NCBI GenBank assembly: GCA_010093705.1
Contig: MU006097.1
Location: 267,587-331,586 of the forward strand
Reading direction: 5' to 3'
Length of the DNA stretch: 64,000 nt
Origin: Patellaria atrata CBS 101060
Taxonomy: Eukaryota > Ascomycota > Dothideomycetes > Patellariales > Patellariaceae
This document shows, one piece after another, positions 21,078 to 32,340 of the stretch (position 1 is the stretch's first letter; each line of letters starts with the position of its first letter). The notes beneath the pieces are model-generated. The model was not told the DNA's origin. It did no database searches and saw only the letters and a program-made list of their open reading frames with translations. The translations under genes were made by a program, and so were the position numbers.

Positions 21078-24000
21078 CTAAGCCGCAGTCCCACACCTCA
21101 TACAAACCAACCAATGTTCCCCCCTCTCCTTCACCCTGGCCCTAAAACTCTGGCTCCCGCACCTTCCACACCTGACCTCCTCCCCGCCACCCGCTTTCCC
21201 CTCGTCTTCGCTCCCACCCCATTCCCTGTTCCCCCTTATCCCTCCTTTCCTTTCATCCCCACCCCGCCCGCCGACAAACCCATCCGCGTCGCTGATATCA
21301 CTCCCCCCGCTCCCCTCATCAGACAATTTACTAACAACGCTCGTCTTCTTGCTCAGCGTGCCGTCGAGCGCGCAATCCTGCGCTCTTGTCGCCGAGGGCG
21401 GCGCGAGGTGGTCGTGCGCCGCGGCGTTGCGCCAGTTCTGCGTGTTCCAGAAGACGTAAGATTGCGTGCCGTGGATCCAGAGGGGGTTTGCGTCGCGCTG
21501 GGTCTGGTTTTCCTTGGGCGGGGAGGTGGGTGAGAAGGGGGAGGGAGTGGTTGTGGTGGTGCCGGGTTTGGATGTCGATGCTGAGGGGTGGGAGTGGGAG
21601 CTTGGGGAGCTGGTACGTGTGTTGGTGGAGGTGTGGGTCTGGGTGTTTTCCTTGTCGCTGGGAAGAGGTTTTTGCGGTGGGGCGGATACGGGCGTCGGGT
21701 TCAGGTTTGGGTTCGAGGCGTGACTTAAGGCGCCGACGCTTTTGCGGGGAGAGACGCTCCGGGCCCAGCTCTTGCGGTGCGCTTTGGCGTTCTCAAGACT
21801 CCCGCTGCTGGCGATGGCCTGACGCCATGAAAGGATACGATCGCTCGGTGGTTGGGTTGAGGTTGAGTCTGCGCGTGTTCGACCACTCGCTCTGGTTGCT
21901 ATTGAGTTTGTTCGACCGATGAGACTGGTGCCGACCCTGCGGCTGATTATGCTACCCGTATCCCAGGAGTCATTGCGGCGTTTGTTCCAGGCACAGTCTT
22001 GCCGGAACACCTTGATGCAGCCGCGAAAGTCGGCCGTGACGATGATGTTACCATGGTTATGTACACTTCTCGCGATGTATGCCGGACTTTCTTCTGCGCG
22101 TTTGAAGTTTGTCTTGTGCACTGCGGGGGTCTCTTGTATACTGCCATTCTCAGTAGCCGGACGTGAAGTCATAGACTCCGTTCGACTGACAAGTGTGACT
22201 GGCGGTGGATTGCAGAGATCAAAGATCGGATCTTCAGAATTACCGAGTACCTGCCGCGTCAGCGTTGGTGCAAAGATAGCGGTCGTAGTTATAGAACTGT
22301 GAGCCTCGAACATCTCTAGAGGGCGTTGGTTATTCTTTTCGCCCTCAGGAGGGCCAGTAGACCAGATATAAGCCTTTCTGTCCTCACTACCACAGATCAC
22401 ATATCGAGAATCATCGCTGAATGATGCACGAATCTGGCTGTGATTGTTCTCGTATCCTTTGAATTTTATTTCAAGGCTTTTATCACGAAAATTGTACAGT
22501 CGAACTCGGGAATCGTTGCTTGATATAAGCAACTTGACCTCATGATTGGAGGATCCAGGTGGAAATGCCATAGTCTGTATCCCGGTGATCTTGCTGCCTC
22601 TCGCATTCTTGCCATGAGATGACCGAACGTGAATCTGAGTCTGATGCTTGAGGCCTTCAGTGTCATAGAACATACAGAGCCCACTCAGAGTTCCCGCTAT
22701 CGCAGTCTTTCCATCCGGTGTAAATGCCACAGCTGTGATCATGTCAGGTACCTGATTCCAAAATGCGACACTTTTGTCGGGTATACTCCACAATCTCAAC
22801 TTGGAATCTAACGAGCCGGCAAGGAAAAACCGATCATCTTTAGGATGGAATTGAATGGATGGGACAAAATCAGTGTGTTTGAACGTACACAGACACTCTG
22901 CACGAGTGACATGCCAGAGTCTCACAGTTTTGTCCATGGATGAAGAAAGTAGGAAATTATTCTGATGATGTCAATTATGAAGTTTAGGAAAGAAAACAAT
23001 CAGTCATGTAGAAACATACCTTACTCCAGCTTAGGTCTAGAATAGTAGACGTGTGCCCTTCGTATTCTCTTACTGGATTCTTTTGAAAAACCGGAGCGCT
23101 CAGATGTCGTCCCTGCCCATCAGAGCTAATACTTCCGGCTTCTTCTTCTTCTTTCTCAAATGACCTTCTTTCTTCCGGCGAGGATAATACGGCCCAGACA
23201 CGAACGACCTTATCTTGGCCTCCTGCAGCGAGATACTTTCCATCTTTACTAAATTCCAACGCCCATACTGGATCAGAGCCTGGGGTAGATGAACCGGCCG
23301 GTCCCGCCGTGGATATCCTTTTGCTCTTTTGTGCTCCGTTATCTTTACGTAGCTCCTGCGCAAGAAACACTCTATTAAATTCCTTCTCCTTCTTAAACCT
23401 TGCGCGCACTTTGATATAACCCGGTGGTTGTGGATGTCGTGGACTGAATCCTAGGTTTTCAATCGGTTGCGAAAAGAGCTGAGCATCCATTCCTTCTGGT
23501 CTTGAATCCCCAGTTTCCGACTCATCTTCATTGTCAACTTCGAATGGTGATCTTTTCTTGTTACCTCCGATGATACGGCTTAAGAATGAGACTCCTTTCC
23601 TAGAATACCCGAACGCTCGTTAGCCCTTGTCAGCGCAGACGCATAGCTCACGCAACGTCACGCGATCTCATACTAAATCCAGAAATGAACGTGTGCAACA
23701 AGATATTTTGAATCATTCTTCTAGGGTATCAACCTCACTTTTTATCTTTTGACGGATATACAGGACCGTCACTGCGGCTTGGTTCATTCGGATGCTTCGG
23801 AATTTGGGATGATTCACTGACTGGACTCGAAGCTTGGCCCAAGGAATTGTCCGTAGTAGCAGTTCGTTGTTTTTGTAGGACTGTTTGGGAGGTGTTTGTG
23901 CGCTTGAGGATTTGCTATTTGCAGCAATTTTGTCAGTCCGATCTTGACGGAGGTGAAAGATTAAGTGTAAGGTAAGTAGTACCGTACCTGTGACAATGGA

Positions 24001-24336
24001 TCTATCACTTGAAAGTCTCCGCTATCCTTTGAAGCATCATGTGCCGAAGGACTCGTCGGGCCCGGTCGTGATGCATATAAGTTGGTGGGTTTGGACTTTC
24101 CAAGAGCAGTTCGTCCGAGGTTGGGAGCGGATGACACTGCGCGCCGAATCAGCTTACTGATATCTTACCGTATGTGCATTGCGATCACATCGAGACTTAC
24201 AGTCTGTTCCACGATAAGATCTACTCGTTCCGAAGCTATCGCGGATTGCAGGTTGCGACCGTGGTATACCATTGTTGAGGCCAGACTTCTCCTTCTGCGA
24301 CGCCGTTACACGAATCTTTGGTACTGCTTCGGCCAT
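21078..24336 (-). CDS. WD-repeat protein, WDR44 / yeast Dgr2-like
   Basis: Exons 24201-24336, 23988-24136, 23739-23914, 23020-23599 and 21078-22961; introns 64, 73, 139 and 58 nt; 974 residues. The N-terminal 160 residues are disordered. The conserved block KKKGVSFLSRIIGG is restored across the third junction. WD repeats run from DPVWALEFSKDGKYLAAGG through SMDKTVRLWHVTRAECLCTF and DFVPSIQFHPKDDRFFLAGS to RAEESPAYIARSVHNHGNIIV. That order and wording is diagnostic for the WDR44 family, whose animal member binds Rab11 and works in endosome recycling and tubulation. The C-terminal third is Ser/Pro/Thr-rich and ends in a Cx2C...Cx2C zinc-ribbon-like motif (CGRCGS ... CMRCGT). The tail motif seems worth checking across fungi. 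The last exon is locally GC-rich. Confidence 0.93.
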
Positions 24337-25918
24337 TTCGCAGGTATCTCATCGCGTTTCCAGTCTCTCTGCATAAGGAGAAGTCTCCCAATGTAGTAGA
24401 GACTGTGGATTGAATGGAAGTTGGCGCGTCGCAGGTCGAGTCCAGATAAGCAGACAATGGAAAAAAGAGGAATAGATGAAACAAGTATGTAGGTCGCAAC
24501 AGGCAAACAAGGACGGGAGGAGTATCAGGGGATGATAATACACGGTTGATCAAGGTAGAGAGCAATTGGGTATAAGAAGATAACAGGTTGTACTGTCCTG
24601 TACTCTCTCCACTTGTCGAGATTGAGCGATGGGCATCGACTGGGGAGCTTCGAGGCGACCTCTCGTCCCGTCTGAATCGTCTCCCATCTTTAGGTTGGCA
24701 GGGAAAGACGTCACATCCAGCCGCAATGTGCACTAAAGACGTGCCAAAAGTATCAACGGTGCGGGAAGAGGGATGCACTCTCCATGATACAAAAATTTAT
24801 GTATATAGAAAAAGTTTGAAGGTTTCAAGAGGTTTAGAATATTCCATTGCATTGCCCAGGAACGGGGCAAGCACTCTGTTCCGCGGCACGAGGTCTTGTG
24901 GGAACAGCTCAACAGCCACCGCAAGTGACCACACCTTACATCAATCTCTTCATCGGTACAGCACCCCCATAGGGCTAACGAGCATACATGAACGTCTTCA
25001 GCGCGTCCCTGAGAGACGTGCGCCTATCTATAACTAGGCAACATCCACTCTTCTCCGTAGTCCTACAGTTGGTTTACTTTCTCCATACCTCCTACAGAAG
25101 TACCGGCACTAGCATTGGTACAGTACAAGTCCTAATAGGTGTCCAACTTTCCTACAAAGAATCTTCCATATATCTCCTGCGAGATACCTTCACCAGAAGA
25201 TCCTTTGCACCCTTCCAATCTAATCAAACCATTCATTTTGATACCTTATCCAGTTACAATTTCTTCATCCATTTGGTCTCAAGATTCGCTCTTTTATAGA
25301 TCTTGTGCAACAACAATTCAGATTAGTCTATTGCGATATAGAGAAAATGGAATACCTCGAGATCATATATGTTACCTTCCATCCTCGGGTCCGGTGTCTG
25401 ATATCTACTCGGCCTAAAACGGTTTCGAGAGGAGTTGAGAGGCTCTTTGATAATGGAACATGGCCGCTTTAGGAACTCTGAGCTTCTCATAGTATAGGTA
25501 CAGTACTATTTACCACACAAACCAGTGAAATCGAAAATGGAATGTCAAAGATCCTTATTTAATATATGTATTTACACACACACACACACACATATATATA
25601 TAAAATATAACACTATCCTCTTTCTCATCAACCACATCCCAACCATATCATATAAGCGTAGATCTCACAACCCCAGCACGAAAAGTAGTTTTAAAGATCT
25701 TAATTATATCGTATCTACCCCTCATTTCCAAGACATGCCAGCCCAAAGTTCCAACACCAAGGGTAATACCTAAACCACACAAACGCCACAGAACACCATT
25801 AAGTAGCAAAAGGCGACCGACGCGCCTGATGAACCCATCAATCCCGAAACCTCAGTGGGTATGCGATGTAAAATTAGCGAGCCGAGTTTTAGAAATACAT
25901 AAAGGAGAGTAGATTGAT
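24337..25918. other. Intergenic region with CA/TA microsatellite
   Basis: It lies between the WDR44-like promoter (left) and the 3' end of RNR2 (right). At about 25573-25602 there is a (CA)n tract running into (TA)n. No exon-like sequence is seen elsewhere. Confidence 0.6.
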
Positions 25919-27357
25919 TTAAAAGTCCTCATCGAAGCAGAAATCACCGCTCATATTCGGCGCCTCAACGGCAGCCGCTTGAGGCGCTCCAGGCGTCGAC
26001 TTCTCGTGCTTCTTCGTACTCGCCATGACGCCAGCCTTTTGGTAGTCACCGACCCGCTTCTCAAAGAAGTTTGTCTTACCAGCGAGGGAGATGTTCTCCA
26101 TGAAGTCGAAGGGGTTGGTTGCGTTGTACACTTTCACGTTTCCTAGCGCGAGGAGAAGACGATCGGCGACGAACTCGATGTACTGACACATCAGCTTCGC
26201 GTTCATGCCGAGTAGAGCGCAAGGCAGGGCATCCGTCAAGAACTCCTTCTCGATTTCGACTGCCTCGGTGATGATCTTGCGCACGGACTCTGGGGACGGC
26301 TGTTTGCGGATGTGTTGGAAGAGCAGGCAGGCGAAGTCGGTGTGCATGCCCTCATCGCGGGAGATGAGCTCGTTGGAGAAGGTTAGGCCAGGCATGAGAC
26401 CGCGCTTCTTCAGCCAGAAGATGGCGGCGAAAGAGCCGGAGAAGAAGATACCTTCGACGGCGGCGAAGGCGACGAGGCGGGAGGCGAAGGTTGAGTTTTT
26501 GTCGGTTATCCAGCGGATAGCCCAGTCAGCCTTCTTGCGGATGCAGGGGACTGGAGTTATATTAGATAAGGGTTGTCATGGGGGTAGTATGTGTGACTAA
26601 CTGTTATCGATGGCATTGAAGAGATATGCCCTTTGCTTGGGCTCGCTGATGTAGGTATCGATGAGGAGCGAGTACGTCTCTGAATGGATGTTCTCCATCA
26701 TGATTTGGAAACCATAGAAGCAGCGCGCTTCCGGTACTTGGACCTCCCCGCTGAAGCGCTCAACCAGGTTCTCGTTGACGATGCCGTCTGATGCGGCGAA
26801 AAACGCAAGGACGTGAGAGATGAAGAATCGCTCATCGTTGTTTAAACGCTTATTCCAGTCATTAATATCTTTGGAAAGATCGATCTCTTCGGCAGTCCAG
26901 AAGGATGCTTCGGCTTTCTTGTACATTTGCCATATCTGTTATCAAGTGTTAGTGGTTGAGACGGGAAAACCACTTTACGCGTCTTACGCGACGCGTCTAG
27001 GTCGCATCATACCTCATGATACTTTATGGGAAACAGCACGAAGCGGTTTGGGTTTTCCTGTAGCAGAGGCTCCAGTTCCTCATCGCTCTTAGGTGCCTCC
27101 ACCTTAGACTCTTCCTTAGTCTTGACGGGCTCGTCCATATATGGGATGCCCTCTATGGGGACGGCAACGTCGTCGCTGTAGCTGTTCTCTTTGTTTTCGG
27201 GGGCAAAGACGAGCTTCTTCGCTGGTGAATCTCCCATTTTGAGGTTACTGATTCCAATTGCAGCCTACAGTTGAATAAACTTGTCAGTATATGCGCGTAT
27301 ACAGATAAGCAGTAGTGGCGACGGTACCTTCTTGGAGGGAGTAATCTGAGTTGCCAT
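25919..27357 (-). CDS. RNR2: Ribonucleoside-diphosphate reductase small subunit (class Ia R2)
   Basis: Exons 27328-27357 (30 nt), 27013-27264, 26602-26935 and 25919-26550; introns 63, 77 and 51 nt; 415 residues. Makes deoxynucleotides from ribonucleotides together with the large subunit, holding the di-iron tyrosyl radical. Conserved core: [70 protein letters not shown]. By spacing to mouse R2, the visible iron ligands are D144, E175 and H178 and the radical tyrosine is Y182. The C-terminus (GDFCFDEDF) is the acidic Phe-rich tail that binds the large subunit. All key residues are present. The second intron holds two MluI cell-cycle boxes (listed separately). Confidence 0.98.
26977..26996. promoter_or_regulatory. 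Two MluI cell-cycle boxes (ACGCGT) inside RNR2 intron 2
   Basis: ACGCGT occurs at 26977-26982 and 26991-26996 inside the 77-nt intron, with a further ACGCG between them. ACGCGT is the MBF (Mbp1-Swi6 type) site that drives G1/S genes, including ribonucleotide reductase genes in several fungi. Position inside an intron close to the 5' end is unusual; function is inferred. Confidence 0.45.
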
Positions 27358-27833
27358 TGCTGATTATAGAGATGTCGATGAGAAGAATTATGAAGATTAT
27401 TTTGGGAGCAGCAAGACAAAGAAATAGTATTGTGGAACTGCGGAGTGTTTTGAGGATGAAGATTCGGTACACGAAAATTGATGGAGGGACAAAGGCTTAT
27501 AAAGAGGGTAACGCGGTCTTCGCGTCACAGACCACCGTCGTGTTTTGGAGTCCGAGCTCACAGGCATCCCACTCCACTTCCTGCCCCCTAACAAACGTAT
27601 AACCACTCACGATCCAACACTATGCACAAGTCTCAATTAACTTCCCTCCGCGCCTTGAAATCTCCTCACGAAGTCACGCTTTTTGCACGCCGGCGTTTTG
27701 TTTCAGCTATATCAAGTTAATAATTCGTCCTGAAGCCGCTTCACCCATTTCCCGTCACGCATCTAATCTCAAAGATCAAGATTGAATTCTTCTTTCACTC
27801 ACCCCTCTTCATAACACAAAGTCAAGCCATCTA

Positions 27834-27997
27834 CAAGGGGTGTTGCTGATCTGTACTTTGTTAGCGGTCGTCGGCGCAGTTGGGTGTAAGCTCAACCTTC
27901 TCATCAGCTACTTTATACAGTAAGGTTGCTTACATATCAGGCGGGAACCTGTTGCACCCCTTCAGGTTCGACCATCTACCGAGCAAGAAACCCCTTG
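27834..27997. mobile_element. MITE-like element, 164 bp, TA-flanked
   Basis: Ends CAAGGGGTGTTGCT... and ...AGCAAGAAACCCCTTG are imperfect terminal inverted repeats (first seven bases perfect, then a two-base shift) and both ends are bordered by TA. That is the layout of a Tc1/mariner-derived miniature element. It also contains an internal hairpin (GTAAGCTCAACCTT against AAGGTTGCTTAC). No coding capacity. Confidence 0.45.
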
Positions 27998-28693
27998 TAT
28001 AGTACGACCTGGAGTCCCGTACATATACTTAGGTTGCTGGCATATGTACAGATCCGTACATAGCAGTGACAAGAGATCGTTCGTCCTACAAGTGGGCGTT
28101 ACGCATGTACTTATTCAAGATAAGGGCGCATGTCACAGACATTGACACAGCTAACAACTCAACATCAGTTGGGGTTCTAGATGTAGCATGTACCTAAACC
28201 CCACAAGGGCTTACGTAGATGTCCAACCTAGATAGCAGCTCAATCTTTTATTCTGTGATTTCTAATCCCCACATCAACCTATTATGTGAAATTTTCTCTT
28301 TGGTGTCTTACTCACATTTTATAGCAAGGATCGGAGGTACCCCCGCTTTGCCTCTAAATCCTCCACATTCCTCCTCAATATCTGGAGAATGTCAGCTATT
28401 GCTGGAATTGAGCGGTATCCGATAATCCGAGTCTCCTACCGTAAACTTTCTTATCATTTAACTTACTCATTAGATAGAGTGTTTATCTAGTTGAAGTCCA
28501 TTTCCTTTTAGTTGTGTCAGACCTTATCAGCTTCGATATACTCAAGCATACCAAAACCCTACTATGGAATTTGAGTTATAAGCATCATAATCACTTTGTA
28601 TTCATTTGAAATATCACCTCGAGCACGATATAGCACGATATAGCACTATATACGCGTGTGACACGCTTTTCATTCATGTTAAACACGCGTTAA

Positions 28694-28766
28694 GTGGCCA
28701 AGCAGCCGAGAAGGGGAGCCTGCGGAGCCCGGAGGTTCAACGCATTTGGTCTTCTCGGTTGGCCGT
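28694..28766. repeat. Hairpin-forming inverted repeat
   Basis: GGCCAA(GCAG)CCGAGAAG at 28697-28714 pairs with CTTCTCGGTTGGCC at 28751-28764: a 14-bp perfect stem once the four-base bulge is set aside. The loop is GC-rich and contains GGAGCCTGCGGAGCC. The sequence stands out from its AT-rich surroundings. Confidence 0.5.
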
Positions 28767-29018
28767 ACATGTTTGATCTACCGCCAGATGTCAAATCTTA
28801 TTCTCACCACACACATCTGAATAATCCACCGCTGACATAGAATCCAGTACCAGTTCACTCTTGAACCATGATGCAGATGTAATCCTCATGCCTCGTAATC
28901 AAATAGCCTCCCAATGTAAAGCTTATCAACACTCTCTGACCGAACCATCGTTCTTCGTAAGATCTTGAACCGTTATTCTCGTAATATCTCCATGCAGATG
29001 CAGTCTTCATGCTACTGA

Positions 29019-31090
29019 TCAAGTAGTCTCCCAATCCAAGCTCACGACGAATTTTTCCTTCACAGGACCCAAGCTCTTAACGTCTCCACCATCCGCCTCA
29101 CTGACCCTCTCCTCCGGCGGATTAATACCAACGACTACAGCATCCTGGAGATAAGATGCATCAACTCCTGAATTGACCTCAAACGACGTACCGCCCCATT
29201 CCATGGTTGTGCGGCCAGATTGATGGACGCGCATTTTGCCGAGAAAGCCGGATGCTAGCCTAGGCTTGTCAGCTAGAGTCGGGCCAGGTACAGAAGCCAA
29301 ATTAGGGTCAGCTTTGACTTCACCCTTGACATCGCTTGGTTGAACGGCGCCTGGTGTTGAGATCGGAGCTGGTGCGTTTGAAGTGGTGCCTGGCGCAACT
29401 GTGGGAGCAGATGCACTTGGAGCTGTGGAGGGGGCAGCTGCAGAGTTGTTTTCGCCCTTGTCATCGGTTGCAACACTGAGGTCGGGCATCATTGGCGGAA
29501 ATTGGAAAAGGTATACATGATCGCTGCGTTGATCACGTCCATTCCTCTGTTGCTCGCCATCGCCCATATTGGTGTCGCCATCTTTATCGGGTTTCTTGAT
29601 GAGACCACCTGAAAGTTCGCGCACCATTTTGTCTTGATCCTGTTGAATGCGGGCCCACTCGGCTTTGTCTTTCTCGGTCTCGATAACGAAGGGAGGTTGG
29701 TCGTGACCAGGGATGTTGTGGTCTTGCTTTGGTTTGAGGGGTTTCTTTCCAAGTTCAGGTGAGGAAGGTGGCTCTTTCGGTACAACTTCGTCTTCCGGTA
29801 CTTCTGCCTGTTTGGATGGTTCCAGAATCATTTCTGGAGCGTCCGTGATCGTGACTTTCTCACGTGGTTCGGGTTTGACGATGATGGCGTCATCCTCATC
29901 CTCAGAATCAGACCACATGCCCCTCCACTTACGTTGGGCTCTTGTGACCTCAAAACCATCCTCTTTGGATGAATTTGCTGAACTCGTTTCCGTATAGATG
30001 TTTATGACTCGAGGCTTATGCTCAGTACGTGGCACCCGGACGGGCGCGTATGTAGGATCGTGATTGCTCAATGTGCTCGTTCCTCGCTTTCCACGGTTTA
30101 AAGGTCTACCCTCTTCGCTACTGCTGCTGCTGCTCAGGAGGTGGATGAAATCGATGTTCATCCTGGGACCCGCTTCCGAATCATCGGTGTCATCACCAGA
30201 GGAGTACTCGTCATCTCCTGCATTGTATTGCACGCCGGTCAACTTGATATCAGCATCCGGGTCATCCTTCACATTAGGTTCATTCTTTACGCGTCCGCTC
30301 GCACCAGCTTCTCGAAAAGACCGTGAACTAGAGACATGCACTCGATGCTTCGCGTTATCTAAACATTAAGTCAGCATATGTTCCAACTGAAGATCACATC
30401 GCCATGTTTTTCCGATAGCATCAGAAACATACCATGTACCATGAAACCACCTCCGAACGGTCCACTAGGCTCTCTCAAATCACTTCCAAAGCCACCTCTT
30501 CCGCGTCCTCTACCCCTATCACCTCCTCTTCCTCTAGCAGCTGCTCTGGCTCTGGCCGCCGCTGCATCCTTTCGACCCTGCTCTGCAATTGCTTGACGTC
30601 TACGCGTTGCTTCAGCACGCTCAGCTGCATCACGTTCCTCTTTACTTCGTCGACCTCTGAATGAGGGTTGTTTGATGGTCCTCTTTGACCCACGGGTAGC
30701 AGTAGTGCCACCACGGAGAGACTCGAGGCGTGGGTCAACGACCTTCGACGCCGTGGCTGGTTCAGACTCGATGACTGGCTGGAAATCGGTGGCTGAGGAG
30801 GGGTCAGGAGCTTGTTGGGCATCGGCGAGTATAGACTTTTGAGGTGCTTGTTCTGCTATCTGTGCGGACGCTGAGGATTCGGGGGGAATGTCGACGGGAG
30901 TATCGGTAGGAGGTTCGGGAAGGACGTTGCGATCTTTGGTGTTTCCGGTATCGGCTGGGGCAAATGGTTCTTCAGTTTCTACAGGTGTAGATACAGCAGA
31001 TGCGGCTGCAGCTGCAGTTGCGGCCCTTGTAGTTCTCTTGCGCGGGGCGGTAGGGGCAGCGGCATTGCCGCGCTTTTTGGAAGGCGGCAT
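29019..31090 (-). CDS. RPC53: DNA-directed RNA polymerase III subunit RPC4 (Rpc53)
   Basis: Exons 30433-31090 and 29019-30358 with a 74-nt intron; 665 residues, longer than yeast Rpc53 because of disordered acidic tracts. The Pol III RPC4 domain is at the C-terminus: DHVYLFQFPPMMPDL near residue 490, then GFLGKMRVHQSGRTTMEWGG and SGVDASYLQDAVVVG. The N-terminal half carries an RG-rich tract (ARGRGGDRGRGRGRGG), basic patches and acidic Ser runs (LLSSSSSSEEG). Rpc53 with Rpc37 forms the TFIIF-like subcomplex for Pol III termination and reinitiation, so this subunit serves 5S and tRNA genes. It is divergently paired with the Alb1 gene, sharing a 329-bp promoter region. Confidence 0.95.
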
Positions 31091-31419
31091 CTTGAAGAAT
31101 TGCTATGGATTCGAATTGGTTTGAGAATATTTTAGGCGTACAAAAGTAAAGAAGAGCCAAAAACGGGTGCTTTTATTGCCGGCGTTTGTGAAGAAAAAAG
31201 GTTCGGATTGTGGTAGAAAGGAAGTTATGATTCAGTCAGTGCGGGCAGGAACTTTTCGGTTTAGTAGACCTTTTTTGGTGGAGCTTGCGCACGGGCCATT
31301 TTGCGAACTCTTGGCTGCCACTTTCCAATCTTGGATTTTAACATGTTGCGGGTCGGGAGCGACGACATCACAGTCCACCTCGCCAACCTCAAAAGGTGTC
31401 CAAGATCCCATCTTCCACC

Positions 31420-32066
31420 ATGGCGAAGACCGCCAAACCTAAGAACAAAAGTACATCCTCCACTTCCTAGCCTCTTCCTGTCCTGGCTACCCCTCCCTAC
31501 CTCCTCAATTACTGACTACAATACCAGACCCCTCCCTTCACTCCCGTGCCGCGCGCCGCGCCTCCTCACCCTCCCTCAACACCGACAAATCTCTCAAAAA
31601 CATCCCACTCCCGGCCAACACCAAACAGACCTTCACCCTAAACAAAGCGCACAATGCCTCGATCCCGAAGCGGAAAAAGCAGAAGCAGTTGACGCGGCAG
31701 CAGAGACTGAGACGAGAGAAGGGAATTGAGCGTGCGGAGGTGATAGGCGAGAGGTTAGAGGTGAAGAGGGAGAAAAGCGGGAAGAGGGAAAAGAGGGTGA
31801 AGGAGAGGAGTAGGGAGTGGGAGGTTGTGAATGGGAAGGGGGGTGGAGCTGCCACGATTGAGTTTGGTGAGCTAGGAACTCGTGGGGAGGAAGGGGAGAT
31901 GGAAGTGGAGGATGAATGGGAAGATGAGAGAGAAGAGGCCGAGGGAGATGTGGACATAGTGAAGGACGGCGAAAACTTGGTGGATGAGAAGAAATTGGTG
32001 GACAGACAAGAGAATGCAGAGAATAAAGAGCCGCTTAAAGAAGATGAGGAGGATGTGATACTGTGA
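31420..32066 (+). CDS. ALB1: Ribosome biogenesis protein Alb1 (pre-60S shuttling factor)
   Basis: Exons 31420-31450 (31 nt) and 31528-32066, 77-nt intron; 189 residues. Start MAKTAKPKNK leads through the splice into NPSLHSRAARRASSPSLNTDKSLKN, the signature of the Alb1 family. A basic segment (KRKKQKQLTRQQRLRREKG) and long charged coils follow, with an acidic C-terminus. In yeast Alb1 binds Arx1 and helps export and recycle the pre-60S particle. The first exon is so short that frame-based gene finding would start the gene downstream. The neighbour on the other strand is a Pol III subunit, so both products serve ribosome production. Confidence 0.87.
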
Positions 32067-32340
32067 GCTTTCCATCGAACACGGGGGGTTCGTGCTTTCT
32101 GGAAAGGAAAACTCATGTCCTTCAATCGACTGACGATACGAAATAATGGTTTCATTACGCTTGGCTTTGTTTATAGCAAGGAGTTGGCCTCCTCATGGCT
32201 TTCAGGTGTTCTCGCCTATGGAAGTGGATTCACGAGGATAGAAGTAGAGAACGTGAGCGAAATATCGCTGCTATATGGTGTGTAAAAACAAGAGTAAAGT
32301 GCACATTCTTCTCCTAGAGTACGCACCATATGCTACTACC

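Larger units (their letters stand above)
27358..29018. other. Intergenic region with small inverted-repeat elements
   Basis: RNR2 promoter on the left side (CGCG-containing words near 27509-27525 and 27672-27693), then two small inverted-repeat structures listed separately (27834-27997 and 28694-28766). Short AT-rich repeats of the GCACGATATA word occur at 28623-28650. No gene is recognised. Confidence 0.55.

Noticed and set aside
21386-21922. 178-codon plus-strand frame opposite the WDR44-like gene
   Set aside because: Arg/Trp/Gly-rich composition typical of the antisense of a Pro/Ser/Thr-rich tail.
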